From Thermoplasmatota archaeon (GTDB lineage: Archaea > Thermoplasmatota > Penumbrarchaeia > Penumbrarchaeales > Penumbrarchaeaceae): 23,153 nt of DNA. The notes below the pieces were generated by a model. It saw only the letters and a program-made list of their open reading frames with translations, had not been told where the DNA came from and searched no databases. The position numbers were made by a program, and so were the translations under genes. Positions 6,752-13,725 of this stretch are shown piece after piece. The first letter of the stretch is position 1. Each line of letters begins with the position of its first letter. The stretch is taken from positions 1 to 23,153 of the forward strand of contig JAUVLN010000005.1 in the NCBI GenBank assembly GCA_030600725.1. The letters run 5' to 3'.

Positions 6752-7413
6752 AGAACGACATCAGGATCATACTGCTCAGGATCGCCGGGATGGGTGGGAT
6801 GGAAAGGTATATCGACCTTCGGACGAAGGACCTGGGAGATGAACTGGGGATAAGCCAGCAGTCCGCATCGATCTACCTTCGGGACCTGGAGGATGACGGG
6901 TTCATCGAGAGGATAAGAAAAAAGAGCGGGGGCAAGGTCAGGATCACAACCTCTGGCATCGACCTCCTGAGGGGGCTCCATGAGGAGCTCAACGGCCTAT
7001 TTCACAACAGGAGGGCCATACACCTGAGGGGGCGCATCGACGAAGGGCTGGGTGAAGGGGCCTACTACCTTTCCCAGGAGGGATATATCGAACAGATAAT
7101 GGAGACGTTCGGTTTCAAACCTTATCCCGGGACGCTCAACATCTCATTGGATGGTGAATTCTCCCCCTCGATCGACCTGCTCAGGCGTGGGCCCGGGATC
7201 GAGATCAGGGAGTTCTACTCTGCGGGGAGGACGTTCGGAAGCTGCCTGTGTTATCCCTGCACCGTCGAGGGTCAGGAGGCGGTGATAATGGTTCCGGAGA
7301 GGACCATACACAAGAACATCCTTGAGATCATAGCCAACAAAAGGCTCCGGGACCAAATGGAGGACCTCGTTAACATCGAGCTTCAGTTCCCCGCCTATCT
7401 GGATGGGCCGTAG
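6748..7413 (+). CDS. CTP-dependent riboflavin kinase with N-terminal winged-helix domain (RbkR type)
   Basis: A 221-residue fusion. Residues about 1-80 are a winged-helix DNA-binding domain (TKDLGDELGISQQSASIYLRDLEDDGFIER, then a KKSGGKVRIT wing). Residues about 92-218 are the DUF120 archaeal riboflavin kinase, with LRGRIDEGLGEGAYYLSQEGY, a GFKPYPGTLNISLD substrate motif and a KRLRDQMEDLVNIEL ending. The enzyme makes FMN from riboflavin using CTP. The same fusion is known in archaea as RbkR, where it also regulates riboflavin genes. No riboflavin gene is visible nearby. The start overlaps the DUF99 stop (ATGA). The 3' end overlaps the convergent DHH gene by 19 bp. Confidence 0.9.
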   Translation: MKNDIRIILLRIAGMGGMERYIDLRTKDLGDELGISQQSASIYLRDLEDDGFIERIRKKSGGKVRITTSGIDLLRGLHEELNGLFHNRRAIHLRGRIDEGLGEGAYYLSQEGYIEQIMETFGFKPYPGTLNISLDGEFSPSIDLLRRGPGIEIREFYSAGRTFGSCLCYPCTVEGQEAVIMVPERTIHKNILEIIANKRLRDQMEDLVNIELQFPAYLDGP

Positions 7414-8465
7414 AGCTTCTCCTTGAGGAGGTCGCTCATCCTCTTGGTACATATTGACAGGATCCTGTCGACATTGCCCTTCCCATTGAGGCCAGCGGCA
7501 CCATCGTGTCCGCCGCCCTGGTTTCCGGTCTCCACTCCGATCCCGGACATGAACTCGCCCAGATGGATGCCCATCCCGATAATGTGCGGCTTCGCCCTTG
7601 CGCTGATCCTCAGGTCATCCTTCCTGTTCGAGCCGATGAACACCACGTCCGCTCCGCAGATGAGCAGGGACCTTGCAGCAGCCGCCTCGAAGGTCGACAC
7701 CCTGGATGAGGCCAGGATCTGATCCTTTATCCTGTGATATTTCACCCTCTTTGCAGCCTTTAGCTGTGCGAGCTTCTTGGATACGTCAAAGTAGTTCTCG
7801 CCCTCGATGACGGAGAGCACATCCTCCATCGAAACTGCGGAACCGTTCAGGAGAAATGAGCATATGTCCAGATCTGTGGGGTCTGCGAACCTGAACTTGC
7901 CCGTATCCGCGATGATACCCGCAATACCCGCAAGGGCCATATCATCGGTCAGCTTGGATCCCGTGAGCATAGCCATCTGCAGGGCGATCTCAACGCAGGC
8001 GGACCTGTCGCTGTCCACGTAGACCTCACCGGACCAGTTCTCATTCCTCATGTGATGGTCTATGACCCAGCGCCTGGGCCACCCGGACAGATCCCCGTCG
8101 GACACCTGTATTGGAGAGGAGGAATCCAGAACTATCACAAGGTCGTAATCCTTCACGTTGGGATCGATCGCCATCTCCTCCCCAAGGTGTTCCAGCAGAT
8201 TCCTCCCGGGGGCGGATATCGAATCGTAGGCGCCCATCTCCAGCCAGGGGAAGGCGTATTTCAGGACCAGAGCGGAGGCCACGGCGTCCAGGTCTGCATT
8301 GTGATGCGCCAGCGCCAATACCCTGTCGTCCCTTCCCAAAAGTATATCGTTTATGATCTTCCAGAGGAACACCTCATCCATGGCCTGGGGGAGGACCCCC
8401 CTGTCGAAAGACCACCCCTGTTCGGAGCGCTCCGGTTTATCCATGCATTCCTTCCCGGCCCTCAC
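7395..8465 (-). CDS. DHH-DHHA1 family phosphoesterase (RecJ/NrnA-like)
   Basis: A 356-residue predicted metal-dependent phosphodiesterase or nanoRNase/RecJ-like nuclease. Motifs in order: LALAHHNADLDAVASAL (about residues 49-65), DLVIVLDSSS, DHHMRNENW (the DHH motif), IIADTGKFRFA, and the C-terminal DHHA1 GGGHDGAAGLNG. All usual metal ligands appear present. It is the last gene of the exosome superoperon, a typical position, and its GTG start overlaps the prefoldin stop (GTGA) with AGAGGT 5 bases upstream; an in-frame ATG at 8444 is an alternative. The substrate is not determined; degradation of short oligonucleotides from exosome activity is an inference from context. Confidence 0.85.
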   Translation of the reverse strand: MRAGKECMDKPERSEQGWSFDRGVLPQAMDEVFLWKIINDILLGRDDRVLALAHHNADLDAVASALVLKYAFPWLEMGAYDSISAPGRNLLEHLGEEMAIDPNVKDYDLVIVLDSSSPIQVSDGDLSGWPRRWVIDHHMRNENWSGEVYVDSDRSACVEIALQMAMLTGSKLTDDMALAGIAGIIADTGKFRFADPTDLDICSFLLNGSAVSMEDVLSVIEGENYFDVSKKLAQLKAAKRVKYHRIKDQILASSRVSTFEAAAARSLLICGADVVFIGSNRKDDLRISARAKPHIIGMGIHLGEFMSGIGVETGNQGGGHDGAAGLNGKGNVDRILSICTKRMSDLLKEKLYGPSR

Positions 8466-8815
8466 TGGAAACCTCTGAGGGCCTCGTTGAGCTCGGAGCC
8501 AAGCGACTCGTACGTCTGCTTGATCTGGGTCTCCTGTTTCTCCATGGAGGATACCCTGACCGCCATCGTCTCCGCCTCCTCCTCGAGGTCCTTTCTCAAA
8601 GCATCGATATCATCCACCTTGAGGAGCAGGCCCCCCACCTGACGGAACACATCACTGCCCTTGTGGCCCTTAAGGGCCTCGATGGACATCGCAACCTCCC
8701 TCTTCCTGGCCTCCATCTCACCTTTTTGTGAGATGACCATCTGAAGCTGCTGTTTCATCTGTTCGAACTGCGCCAACTTTTCCTGGAGATCCTGAGGGAT
8801 GTTCGGCATTGCCAT
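8462..8815 (-). CDS. pfdB: Prefoldin beta subunit
   Basis: A 117-residue subunit of the hexameric prefoldin chaperone that captures unfolded proteins. Long coiled-coil helices flank a central beta hairpin: QDLQEKLAQFEQMKQQLQMVISQKGEMEAR, then VFRQVGGLLLKVDDIDALRKDL, then EEAETMAVRVSSMEKQETQIKQ. The VGGLLLKVD core is typical of the beta subunit. I chose the ATG at 8815 (MAMPNIPQDL), preceded by GGGTGATACC; the upstream in-frame extension is low-complexity intergenic sequence. A 251-bp gap with tandem repeats separates it from pcc1, while it overlaps the DHH gene, so it may start its own transcript. Confidence 0.92.
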   Translation of the reverse strand: MAMPNIPQDLQEKLAQFEQMKQQLQMVISQKGEMEARKREVAMSIEALKGHKGSDVFRQVGGLLLKVDDIDALRKDLEEEAETMAVRVSSMEKQETQIKQTYESLGSELNEALRGFQ

Positions 8816-8852
8816 GGTATCACCCGCTGATGGGCCCAGATAAGGGGGCCCG

Positions 8853-8859
8853 TATAATA
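8853..8859 (-). promoter_or_regulatory. Possible TATA box for pfdB
   Basis: TATTATA on the minus strand lies about 40 bp before the pfdB ATG, just downstream of the 99-bp repeat array. It would give a leader of roughly 15 nt containing the GGGTGA ribosome-binding site. Weak match, so only tentative. Confidence 0.35.
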
Positions 8860-8878
8860 GGCTTTTGGACCTCACTGC

Positions 8879-9076
8879 GATTCAGCCTAACTTTAACATA
8901 TGAGTACAGATTAGTGTCAAAGTGAGGCTTCTCCCAACATTGACCGGCTCAGATCAGATTATATATGTCAATGTTGTGATTCAGCCTAACTTCTACATAC
9001 AATTACAAATAAGTCCCAAAGTGAGGCCTCTCCCAACTTCGACAGGCTCAGATCATATTAGATCTGTCAAAGTTGG
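8879..9076 (-). repeat. Two tandem 99-bp palindromic repeat units between pcc1 and pfdB
   Basis: Unit 1 is 8879-8977 and unit 2 is 8978-9076, aligned without gaps at 81 of 99 positions. A truncated third unit start (GATGCAGCC) begins at 9077. Each unit carries two inverted repeats. The first pair is GCCTAACTTT with AAAGTGAGGC (8885-8894/8919-8928 and 8984-8993/9018-9027). The second is CAACATTGAC with GTCAATGTTG (8935-8944/8967-8976), or its variant at 9033-9044/9065-9076. Differences between units keep the second stem paired, and leftover mismatches become G-U on the minus (transcribed) strand. The last codons and stop of pcc1 lie inside unit 2. A structured RNA element in the pcc1-pfdB transcript is the best reading; a small mobile palindromic element is the alternative. 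Confidence 0.85.
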
Positions 9077-9306
9077 GATGCAGCCCTGACCGCCACTGTA
9101 AGAAGGCCAAGATAGGAGTTCAGCATGGCCCGGAGCGTGGAGAGATCGTCCGCTGTCAGCTCCAGTCTCAAAACATCTCCATCAAGTAGATCGACCCTTA
9201 CCTCGCCTCCCGAGGGAGCTGATAGTGATTCGAGCCTGATGGCTTCGAGTACCGGAAGTGCAGAAAAACCGTCTGTTGTCATCTCGAGAACGATTGAGCC
9301 CTTCAT
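9067..9306 (-). CDS. pcc1: KEOPS complex subunit Pcc1
   Basis: A 79-residue protein matching Pcc1, the small dimerising subunit of KEOPS, which makes the universal t6A modification of tRNA. The layout is a first strand and helix (MKGSIVLEMTTDGFSALPVLEAIRLE), two strands (GEVRVDLLDGDVLRLELTADDLSTLR) and a final helix with LRAMLNSYLGLL, the family signature. I chose the ATG at 9306; upstream in-frame sequence belongs to the overlapping rpo12 end. It overlaps neither start nor stop of rpo12 by function but begins 15 bp before that gene ends. Its stop codon is embedded in the 99-bp repeat unit. Confidence 0.82.
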   Translation of the reverse strand: MKGSIVLEMTTDGFSALPVLEAIRLESLSAPSGGEVRVDLLDGDVLRLELTADDLSTLRAMLNSYLGLLTVAVRAASQL

Positions 9307-9320
9307 CTGGACCCACGATC

Positions 9321-9455
9321 CTATCTGGCCTTGATGACCTTCTTTCTGTTGGGGCGCTCCTTGTAGAATATCTTGTATCCACATTTGGAGCACTGGATAC
9401 CTATGGGACTGAACTCCGTGATCAGCTTCTCACCGCATCTTCCACAATTGTACAT
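9321..9455 (-). CDS. rpo12: DNA-directed RNA polymerase subunit Rpo12 (P)
   Basis: A 44-residue zinc-binding subunit of archaeal RNA polymerase. It starts MYNCGRCGEKL and has the second knuckle IQCSKCGYKIFYKERP, the hallmark of Rpo12/RPB12, then a basic end (NRKKVIKAR). The ATG at 9455 lies 1 bp after the L37Ae stop, and there is only a weak ribosome-binding site, so translational coupling to L37Ae is likely. Longer upstream starts would run inside the L37Ae gene and are not supported. Here it is followed directly by pcc1, whose ATG at 9306 lies 14 bp past the stop. Confidence 0.93.
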   Translation of the reverse strand: MYNCGRCGEKLITEFSPIGIQCSKCGYKIFYKERPNRKKVIKAR

Positions 9456-9456
9456 A

Positions 9457-9717
9457 TTACAACCGTCCCAACCTGTTCTCGATGGCCTTGAACTTGCCGG
9501 TCCTGGGGGCAAAGGCGCCGCCTGCATACTTGAGTGAGCAGGACCTACACTCCCAGATCCCCGCGGAAACCCTCTTCACGTTCTCCTTGCAGCATCTGGG
9601 GCAGGCGTACTTTTTGGTTTTGGAGGTATCGAGAGAACGTATCTGTTTCTTGACGCTCAAACCGTAGCGTGGGCCGAATTTGCCCGAACTGCCTACCTTT
9701 TTCGTCCTTCTGCTCAT
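9457..9717 (-). CDS. rpl37ae: 50S ribosomal protein L37Ae (eL43)
   Basis: An 86-residue large-subunit zinc protein. It begins MSRRTKKVGSSGKFGPRYGLS and has zinc knuckles CPRC and CRSC at about residues 39-42 and 57-60, then AGGAFAPRTG, the family signature. The ATG at 9717 is chosen because AGAGGGTC precedes it by about 5-6 bases and the protein start matches the family; an ATG at 9780 lies in the promoter. It has its own TATA box and leader, so it may begin a secondary transcript within the exosome superoperon that also covers rpo12 and pcc1. Confidence 0.95.
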   Translation of the reverse strand: MSRRTKKVGSSGKFGPRYGLSVKKQIRSLDTSKTKKYACPRCCKENVKRVSAGIWECRSCSLKYAGGAFAPRTGKFKAIENRLGRL

Positions 9718-9778
9718 GATCGACCCTCTAGTGAATCGCGTTGTTCCCACTACTGGGAGGTCCCCTACAACGACATTC

Positions 9779-9789
9779 ATTATTTATAG
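9779..9789 (-). promoter_or_regulatory. TATA box of the L37Ae-rpo12-pcc1 transcript
   Basis: The minus strand reads CTATAAATAAT in the 96-bp gap between rrp42 and L37Ae. The predicted transcription start is near 9757, giving a 40-nt leader. The leader contains a small hairpin, TCCCA-GTAG-TGGGA (9745-9758 region), and ends with the AGAGGGTC ribosome-binding site. Confidence 0.55.
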
Positions 9790-9813
9790 CTTGCGCACGG
9801 GAAGCCCCCCATA

Positions 9814-10584
9814 TCAACGAAGTGAACCCCTCACGACCTCCGCCGAGGACATGGCCAACCTGTATGCCCTCTTCACCTCTTCGGGAGTGAAATGCCCGCA
9901 TCCTCCAAGCTGCAGGGCCCGGACCCATCCACGGGAGTCTAGGCTCATCGTTATCCTGCCGTCGCTCACACCCTCCTCCTCAGCGGTGGGGTCAAGTATC
10001 AGTTCCCCTGCGACCTTGGCGAATGTGAGGGTTACTGGCATCTCTCCCAGTGGAACCGGCACATCCTCTCCCATGCCGAAACGGGAATTTGGAAACGCCA
10101 TTCCCTTCATGGAAAGAGCGATGCCAAGCGTGCTGGCATCGAACAGGTTCCCGTCGTGATCGAGTACATGGATATCCAGGTAGAGCCCCCATACTCGCTC
10201 ACCCGGAGATATGCACAGGCCCTTCATATCGATCATCCCGGAGTGCCTTATCCCCCTGTCCACGACCCTTGCTATCTCGGTGGCCTCCACGGCCATATCC
10301 CCGTCAAAAGAAGGGGAGGCGATGGGAAGAAGCTGAAGGGCGGTGTGTATAACGCCCTCGTCAGGATGATCCGGATAGGGGCCCGTGGGCATCAACTTCA
10401 CGCCTACGACCAGCTCGGTTCCACCGAGCCTGACCCTTGCGGAGCCGTCCGCCTGTGCGATAACACCAGTCTCCACGGTGAAAGGGCGCATCTGGCCGAG
10501 GGACCTGCCGTCCGTCCTCTTCCCCGTACCTATGAGGTCCCGAACCACCAGCGACCTCATTATCGTCTCAGGGTCCCGGCTCAT
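9814..10584 (-). CDS. rrp42: Exosome complex subunit Rrp42
   Basis: A 256-residue RNase PH-like subunit without its own catalytic activity; it forms the hexameric exosome ring with Rrp41 and shapes the RNA-binding channel. Visible features: GKRTDGRSLGQMRPFTVETGV (residues about 20-40), an ARVRLGGTELVVGVKL strand pair, HALQLLPIASPSFDG, EATEIARVVDRGIRHSG, and the C-terminal GWVRALQLGGCGHFTPEEVKRAYRLA. The ATG at 10584 overlaps the rrp41 stop (ATGA) and has GGAGGTGA about 7 bases upstream. Order rrp4-rrp41-rrp42 is the classic archaeal arrangement. Confidence 0.95.
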   Translation of the reverse strand: MSRDPETIMRSLVVRDLIGTGKRTDGRSLGQMRPFTVETGVIAQADGSARVRLGGTELVVGVKLMPTGPYPDHPDEGVIHTALQLLPIASPSFDGDMAVEATEIARVVDRGIRHSGMIDMKGLCISPGERVWGLYLDIHVLDHDGNLFDASTLGIALSMKGMAFPNSRFGMGEDVPVPLGEMPVTLTFAKVAGELILDPTAEEEGVSDGRITMSLDSRGWVRALQLGGCGHFTPEEVKRAYRLAMSSAEVVRGSLR

Positions 10585-11393
10585 TCCATCACCTCCTCCC
10601 GCCATATCGGAGGAACCTCTTCATCATCCATGATAATTGTATCCGTACCGCCATAACCGGAGAATGGGGGCTTCTCGATCCTGGATACCCCATCCTGACA
10701 GTATCTCATCAAAAGCGCATCCCTCTGTAACGCGTGGATGCGCCTGCACGCCTCCACCCCCAGGTCCAGCGCCGACCCGAACTGGTCGGGGCCCAACGCA
10801 CCATCCATCTGGAGAAGTACTATCTCCCCGGATGAGGGAAGGATGCCTATTGGCATGTCCCCGTCACCGAAGTTATCCTCATCTCTGGAGGGGTCCAGGA
10901 CGACCCTCCCATCCACCACACCAACGGCGCAGGCGGATACCAGGTCCCTCATCTGAAGGCCCGCATCCGCAAGGGCGACGGAGGCGGCGGTGAGAGCCGC
11001 GCATCTCGTACCGGCATCGGCCTCGAGGACCTCCACGTTGACATCTATCACGGTCCTGGGGAAGCGTTCGACCAGAACGGCATTGGTCAGTGCCTCCGAC
11101 AGCACCTTGGATATCTCCAGGGATCTACGGTCCCTCCCTGGTCTCTTCCGGTCGGAGACTGAAAATGGGGCCATATTGTATGTGCACCTCACCAGGGCCC
11201 TATCGGGCCTGAGACCCTCCTGCCGGGCGGGTTTTCTGGGCCCGTAAACGCCGACCATGATCTTGTTCTTCCCCCATTCTATGTAGGCGGATCCGTGGGC
11301 GTTGTTCAGCACGCCGGCGTGCAGCCTGATCGGCCTGATCTCATCATCCGATCTTCCATCCGTCCGACCCTGGTTTGCTCCTTTTGCGGCCAT
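10581..11393 (-). CDS. rrp41: Exosome complex exonuclease Rrp41
   Basis: A 270-residue catalytic RNase PH-like subunit that degrades RNA from the 3' end using phosphate and can add nucleotides in reverse. GRTDGRSDDEIRPIRLHAGVL starts the domain. The phosphate-binding EADAGTRCAAL segment is at about residues 124-134, and the catalytic aspartate is expected at D179 in GDGDMPIG. After the normal domain end the protein continues about 25 residues with an acidic tail (TIIMDDEEVPPIWREEVME). The ATG at 11393 is preceded by GAGGGTGA. It starts 6 bp after rrp4 stops and overlaps rrp42, so the three are tightly coupled. Confidence 0.95.
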   Translation of the reverse strand: MAAKGANQGRTDGRSDDEIRPIRLHAGVLNNAHGSAYIEWGKNKIMVGVYGPRKPARQEGLRPDRALVRCTYNMAPFSVSDRKRPGRDRRSLEISKVLSEALTNAVLVERFPRTVIDVNVEVLEADAGTRCAALTAASVALADAGLQMRDLVSACAVGVVDGRVVLDPSRDEDNFGDGDMPIGILPSSGEIVLLQMDGALGPDQFGSALDLGVEACRRIHALQRDALLMRYCQDGVSRIEKPPFSGYGGTDTIIMDDEEVPPIWREEVME

Positions 11394-11399
11394 ATCGTA

Positions 11400-12101
11400 T
11401 CACCCTCTCTCTTCCTCGCCCAGTATCCCGAGTATGTGTTCCGACACTCCCCCCATGTGTGGACGCTCATCGACCGCATCCAGAACACGACGTACCATCT
11501 CGATCCCGGCGTCCTCGCCGTCTACCCAGATCCATCCGTTCTTGCCGATGAAGATGCGACACCCGGTCCTCCTCTTGACCGCTGCGATCAGGGAGCCGTT
11601 CCTTCCTATGAGTCTTGGGACCTGGGATGGCCTGATGCCCATGACCTGGCCGGACCTCAGCTTCCGAAGACCAGGCCCCTTCATGGTCAGGTCCGCCCTT
11701 CCCATATCGTCGACCTCCATGACCTTGAGATAGGCGACATCGCCCACGTTCATGTATTCCCCTGTCCTTCCGAAATCCACAGACCAGGGGGTATCGCTGG
11801 AATGAAGCCGGGCACCCTGTGGTGTGTTGATATCAAAGAACCACCTGGAGGGGGTATGGTCTTTTACTATCCCTATTAAAAAATCCCCCTTTCCCGGCCG
11901 GTACCGGCCCTTCATGGGAATGACATGGACGGATCGTTCGGATCGGATAAGAAGTCCCATCTGCGTGGCGATCAGATACCTTTCCCCTTTCATCACTCCG
12001 TTTCCTGCCCTTATCGACCCCGTCCTTCCTATCCTGTCACCGGGCAGCACGAGGTTCCCGCTGGACCTCTCATTGGCGACATCATTATCCTGAGCACTCA
12101 T
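11400..12101 (-). CDS. rrp4: Exosome complex RNA-binding subunit Rrp4
   Basis: A 233-residue cap protein of the exosome with S1 and KH domains that guide RNA into the ring. It has NLVLPGDRIG near the N-terminus, an S1 domain (GEYMNVGDVAYLKVMEVDDMGRADLTMKG), and a KH domain (SQVPRLIGRNGSLIAAVKRRTG, then KNGWIWVDG). I chose the ATG at 12101 because AGGGATGATA precedes it. An upstream ATG at 12152 overlaps the SBDS stop (ATGA) and would add 17 residues; it is a real alternative because such overlaps are common here. It lies between SBDS and rrp41. Confidence 0.94.
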   Translation of the reverse strand: MSAQDNDVANERSSGNLVLPGDRIGRTGSIRAGNGVMKGERYLIATQMGLLIRSERSVHVIPMKGRYRPGKGDFLIGIVKDHTPSRWFFDINTPQGARLHSSDTPWSVDFGRTGEYMNVGDVAYLKVMEVDDMGRADLTMKGPGLRKLRSGQVMGIRPSQVPRLIGRNGSLIAAVKRRTGCRIFIGKNGWIWVDGEDAGIEMVRRVLDAVDERPHMGGVSEHILGILGEEERG

Positions 12102-12148
12102 TATCATCCCTACTCTCTTCGGACCGTCCGGGGCCGGATCTCCCCGGA

Positions 12149-12868
12149 TCATCGATCCTTCTTTCGATCGTCGTTCAGCAGTTTGGTCTCGGCCTCGCCG
12201 TGGGTTCTGGAGTTCAACATATCGAAGAACTCCATCTGCATCCCTGCGGGTATCTCAACTATGCAGATCCACTCGCCCGTGGATGCCCACTCCTCCCTCA
12301 GGACCTTGCCGAAACCCCTGACCTCCCCCACAAGCTTTCCGTAATGAGCGGACGGAACCTTCAAGGCGATCTGCGACATCTCCATCCGGATGGGAAGTAT
12401 CTTCCGAAGCGCTTTCAGGGCCTCGTTCACCTGGATCTCGGCCGTCTTGAACGGATCGACATTGAACCGGATCTCGTCCAGTGCCAGCTCGATTCGGGTC
12501 GGGGGGTGAGGGGTCCTCGTCACCGGGTTAATACAGTTCCTCGTGATGATGGTCACGATCTGTTTCCTCTTCTCCTCCTGCATCCTCTTTCTCTGTTCGG
12601 TGGTGAGCTGTATCTCGCCCTTTTCGATAATTATTGTGGCGACCTCGATAACATCCGATGTGGAGAAGGATTTTGTAAGCAGTTCGGATGATGCCCGATC
12701 CCCTTTATGTGCGTCCTTGAAGATCTCCTCGACCGCGAGGACATCGGCGATAAGGGCCATCTCGTCCCCTTCCCTCATCTTCTGGGCGAGGTCAGGGTCC
12801 ACCAGTATCTCAAACCTCTCGCCGTGACGTTCGAGCCTGGCTATCACCGCATCATCCAGGGAAACCAT
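12149..12868 (-). CDS. Ribosome maturation protein SBDS (Sdo1)
   Basis: A 239-residue protein of the Shwachman-Bodian-Diamond family, which in eukaryotes helps release eIF6 from new 60S subunits. The three-domain layout is visible: N-terminal FYSH domain (VSLDDAVIARLERHGERFEILVDPDLAQKM through SSELLTKSF), a helical middle domain (QLTTEQRKRMQEEKRKQIVTIITRNCINPVTRTPHPPTRIE), and a ferredoxin-like C-terminal domain (PIRMEMSQIALKVP to IPAGMQMEFFDMLN). The ATG at 12868 has GAGGTAAAAAG upstream. It is 20 bp after psmA, in the exosome superoperon, where SBDS is normally found. Confidence 0.95.
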   Translation of the reverse strand: MVSLDDAVIARLERHGERFEILVDPDLAQKMREGDEMALIADVLAVEEIFKDAHKGDRASSELLTKSFSTSDVIEVATIIIEKGEIQLTTEQRKRMQEEKRKQIVTIITRNCINPVTRTPHPPTRIELALDEIRFNVDPFKTAEIQVNEALKALRKILPIRMEMSQIALKVPSAHYGKLVGEVRGFGKVLREEWASTGEWICIVEIPAGMQMEFFDMLNSRTHGEAETKLLNDDRKKDR

Positions 12869-12888
12869 CTTTTTACCTCATGTCCACA

Positions 12889-13608
12889 TTACTTGTTATG
12901 TTCCTTCACGTACTTGATGACCTTTTTCACATCCATCTTGTCGAAGGGCTGGTTCTTCTTCACCACCCCTATCTCTATTGCCATTGTGTTCAGGTTGTTC
13001 TCATCGGTTGCCGCCAGAAGCGCGCTCAGCCCGAGGTTGATCGTTTGGTCCATGGACATGTTGCCCTTGTACTTCTCCTCGAAGATCTCCATGACCGTCG
13101 ACCTGCCCGACCCGATGGACCCTGCCTTGTAGGACATCATTGCGCCGGAGGGATCTGTCTCGTAGAGATGGACCCCTTTTTCATCGACACCCGCGATGAG
13201 AAGGGCCGTCCCGAAGGGTCTGACTCCGCCGTACTGCGTGTAGTTCTGTTTGAAGTCACAGATCTTCTTCACAAGGACGTCCACAGGGATCCTCTCGTTA
13301 TATGTTATCTTGTTGATCTGCGATTCTATCCTGGCCCTGTCGACCAGGACCCTTGCATCCGCGACGAGGCCGCTCGTGGCGCATCCTATGTACTCATCGA
13401 TCTTGAATATCTTCTCGATGGAACTTGGAACGATGAGGGGGCTTGTGATCCTCTTGTCGATGATCAGGATCGCCCCATCCCTGTACTTCAGGCCCACAGT
13501 TGTGGTCCCGCGTTTAACTGCCTCCCTTGCGTACTCCACCTGGAACAGCCGTCCGTCCGGTGAGAATACCGTTATCGCCCTGTCGTATGCCATATTTCCC
13601 GGTTGCAT
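12889..13608 (-). CDS. psmA: 20S proteasome alpha subunit
   Basis: A 239-residue subunit forming the outer rings of the 20S proteasome, which gate substrate entry and dock ATPases such as PAN. The alpha-subunit signature YDRAITVFSPDGRLFQVEYAREAVKRG covers about residues 8-34; the N-terminal extension is the gate. No catalytic threonine is expected or seen. GVRPFGTALLIAGVDEKGVHLYETDPSGA follows in the family order. The C-terminus is lysine-rich. ATG 13608 has GAGGGA 5 bases upstream. It has its own TATA box in a 117-bp gap after rnp2, so it may start a transcript covering the exosome genes. Confidence 0.96.
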   Translation of the reverse strand: MQPGNMAYDRAITVFSPDGRLFQVEYAREAVKRGTTTVGLKYRDGAILIIDKRITSPLIVPSSIEKIFKIDEYIGCATSGLVADARVLVDRARIESQINKITYNERIPVDVLVKKICDFKQNYTQYGGVRPFGTALLIAGVDEKGVHLYETDPSGAMMSYKAGSIGSGRSTVMEIFEEKYKGNMSMDQTINLGLSALLAATDENNLNTMAIEIGVVKKNQPFDKMDVKKVIKYVKEHNK

Positions 13609-13690
13609 TTCGATCCCTCTTTGCCTCCTTGAAATCGTGGGAGGAGATCAGATCATCCAGATCGGATTCGAGAGATGAAACCGGCAACCC

Positions 13691-13700
13691 GTTATATAGT
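13691..13700 (-). promoter_or_regulatory. TATA box of psmA and downstream exosome genes
   Basis: The minus strand reads ACTATATAAC, a good archaeal TATA box, within the 117-bp gap between rnp2 and psmA. The predicted start is near 13670, leaving a leader of about 60 nt with a GAGGGA ribosome-binding site. No other element was seen in this gap. Confidence 0.6.
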
Positions 13701-13725
13701 TATTGGGGTTGTATCCGAACGCCCC

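Noticed and set aside
8879..9076. Tandem units read as a CRISPR array
   Set aside because: Units are 99 bp, directly abutting, with changes spread through the whole unit and no constant repeat/variable spacer pattern; no cas genes are nearby.
9745..9758. Small TCCCA...TGGGA hairpin in the L37Ae leader as a riboswitch
   Set aside because: A single 5-bp stem with no other conserved structure; chance is sufficient.
12880..13563. Long plus-strand open frame opposite psmA
   Set aside because: It is the complement of a well-recognised proteasome gene in GC-rich DNA, with His/Pro/Asp-rich composition and no motif. Similar antisense frames opposite rpo7, rrp42, rrp4 and rnp2 were dropped for the same reason.
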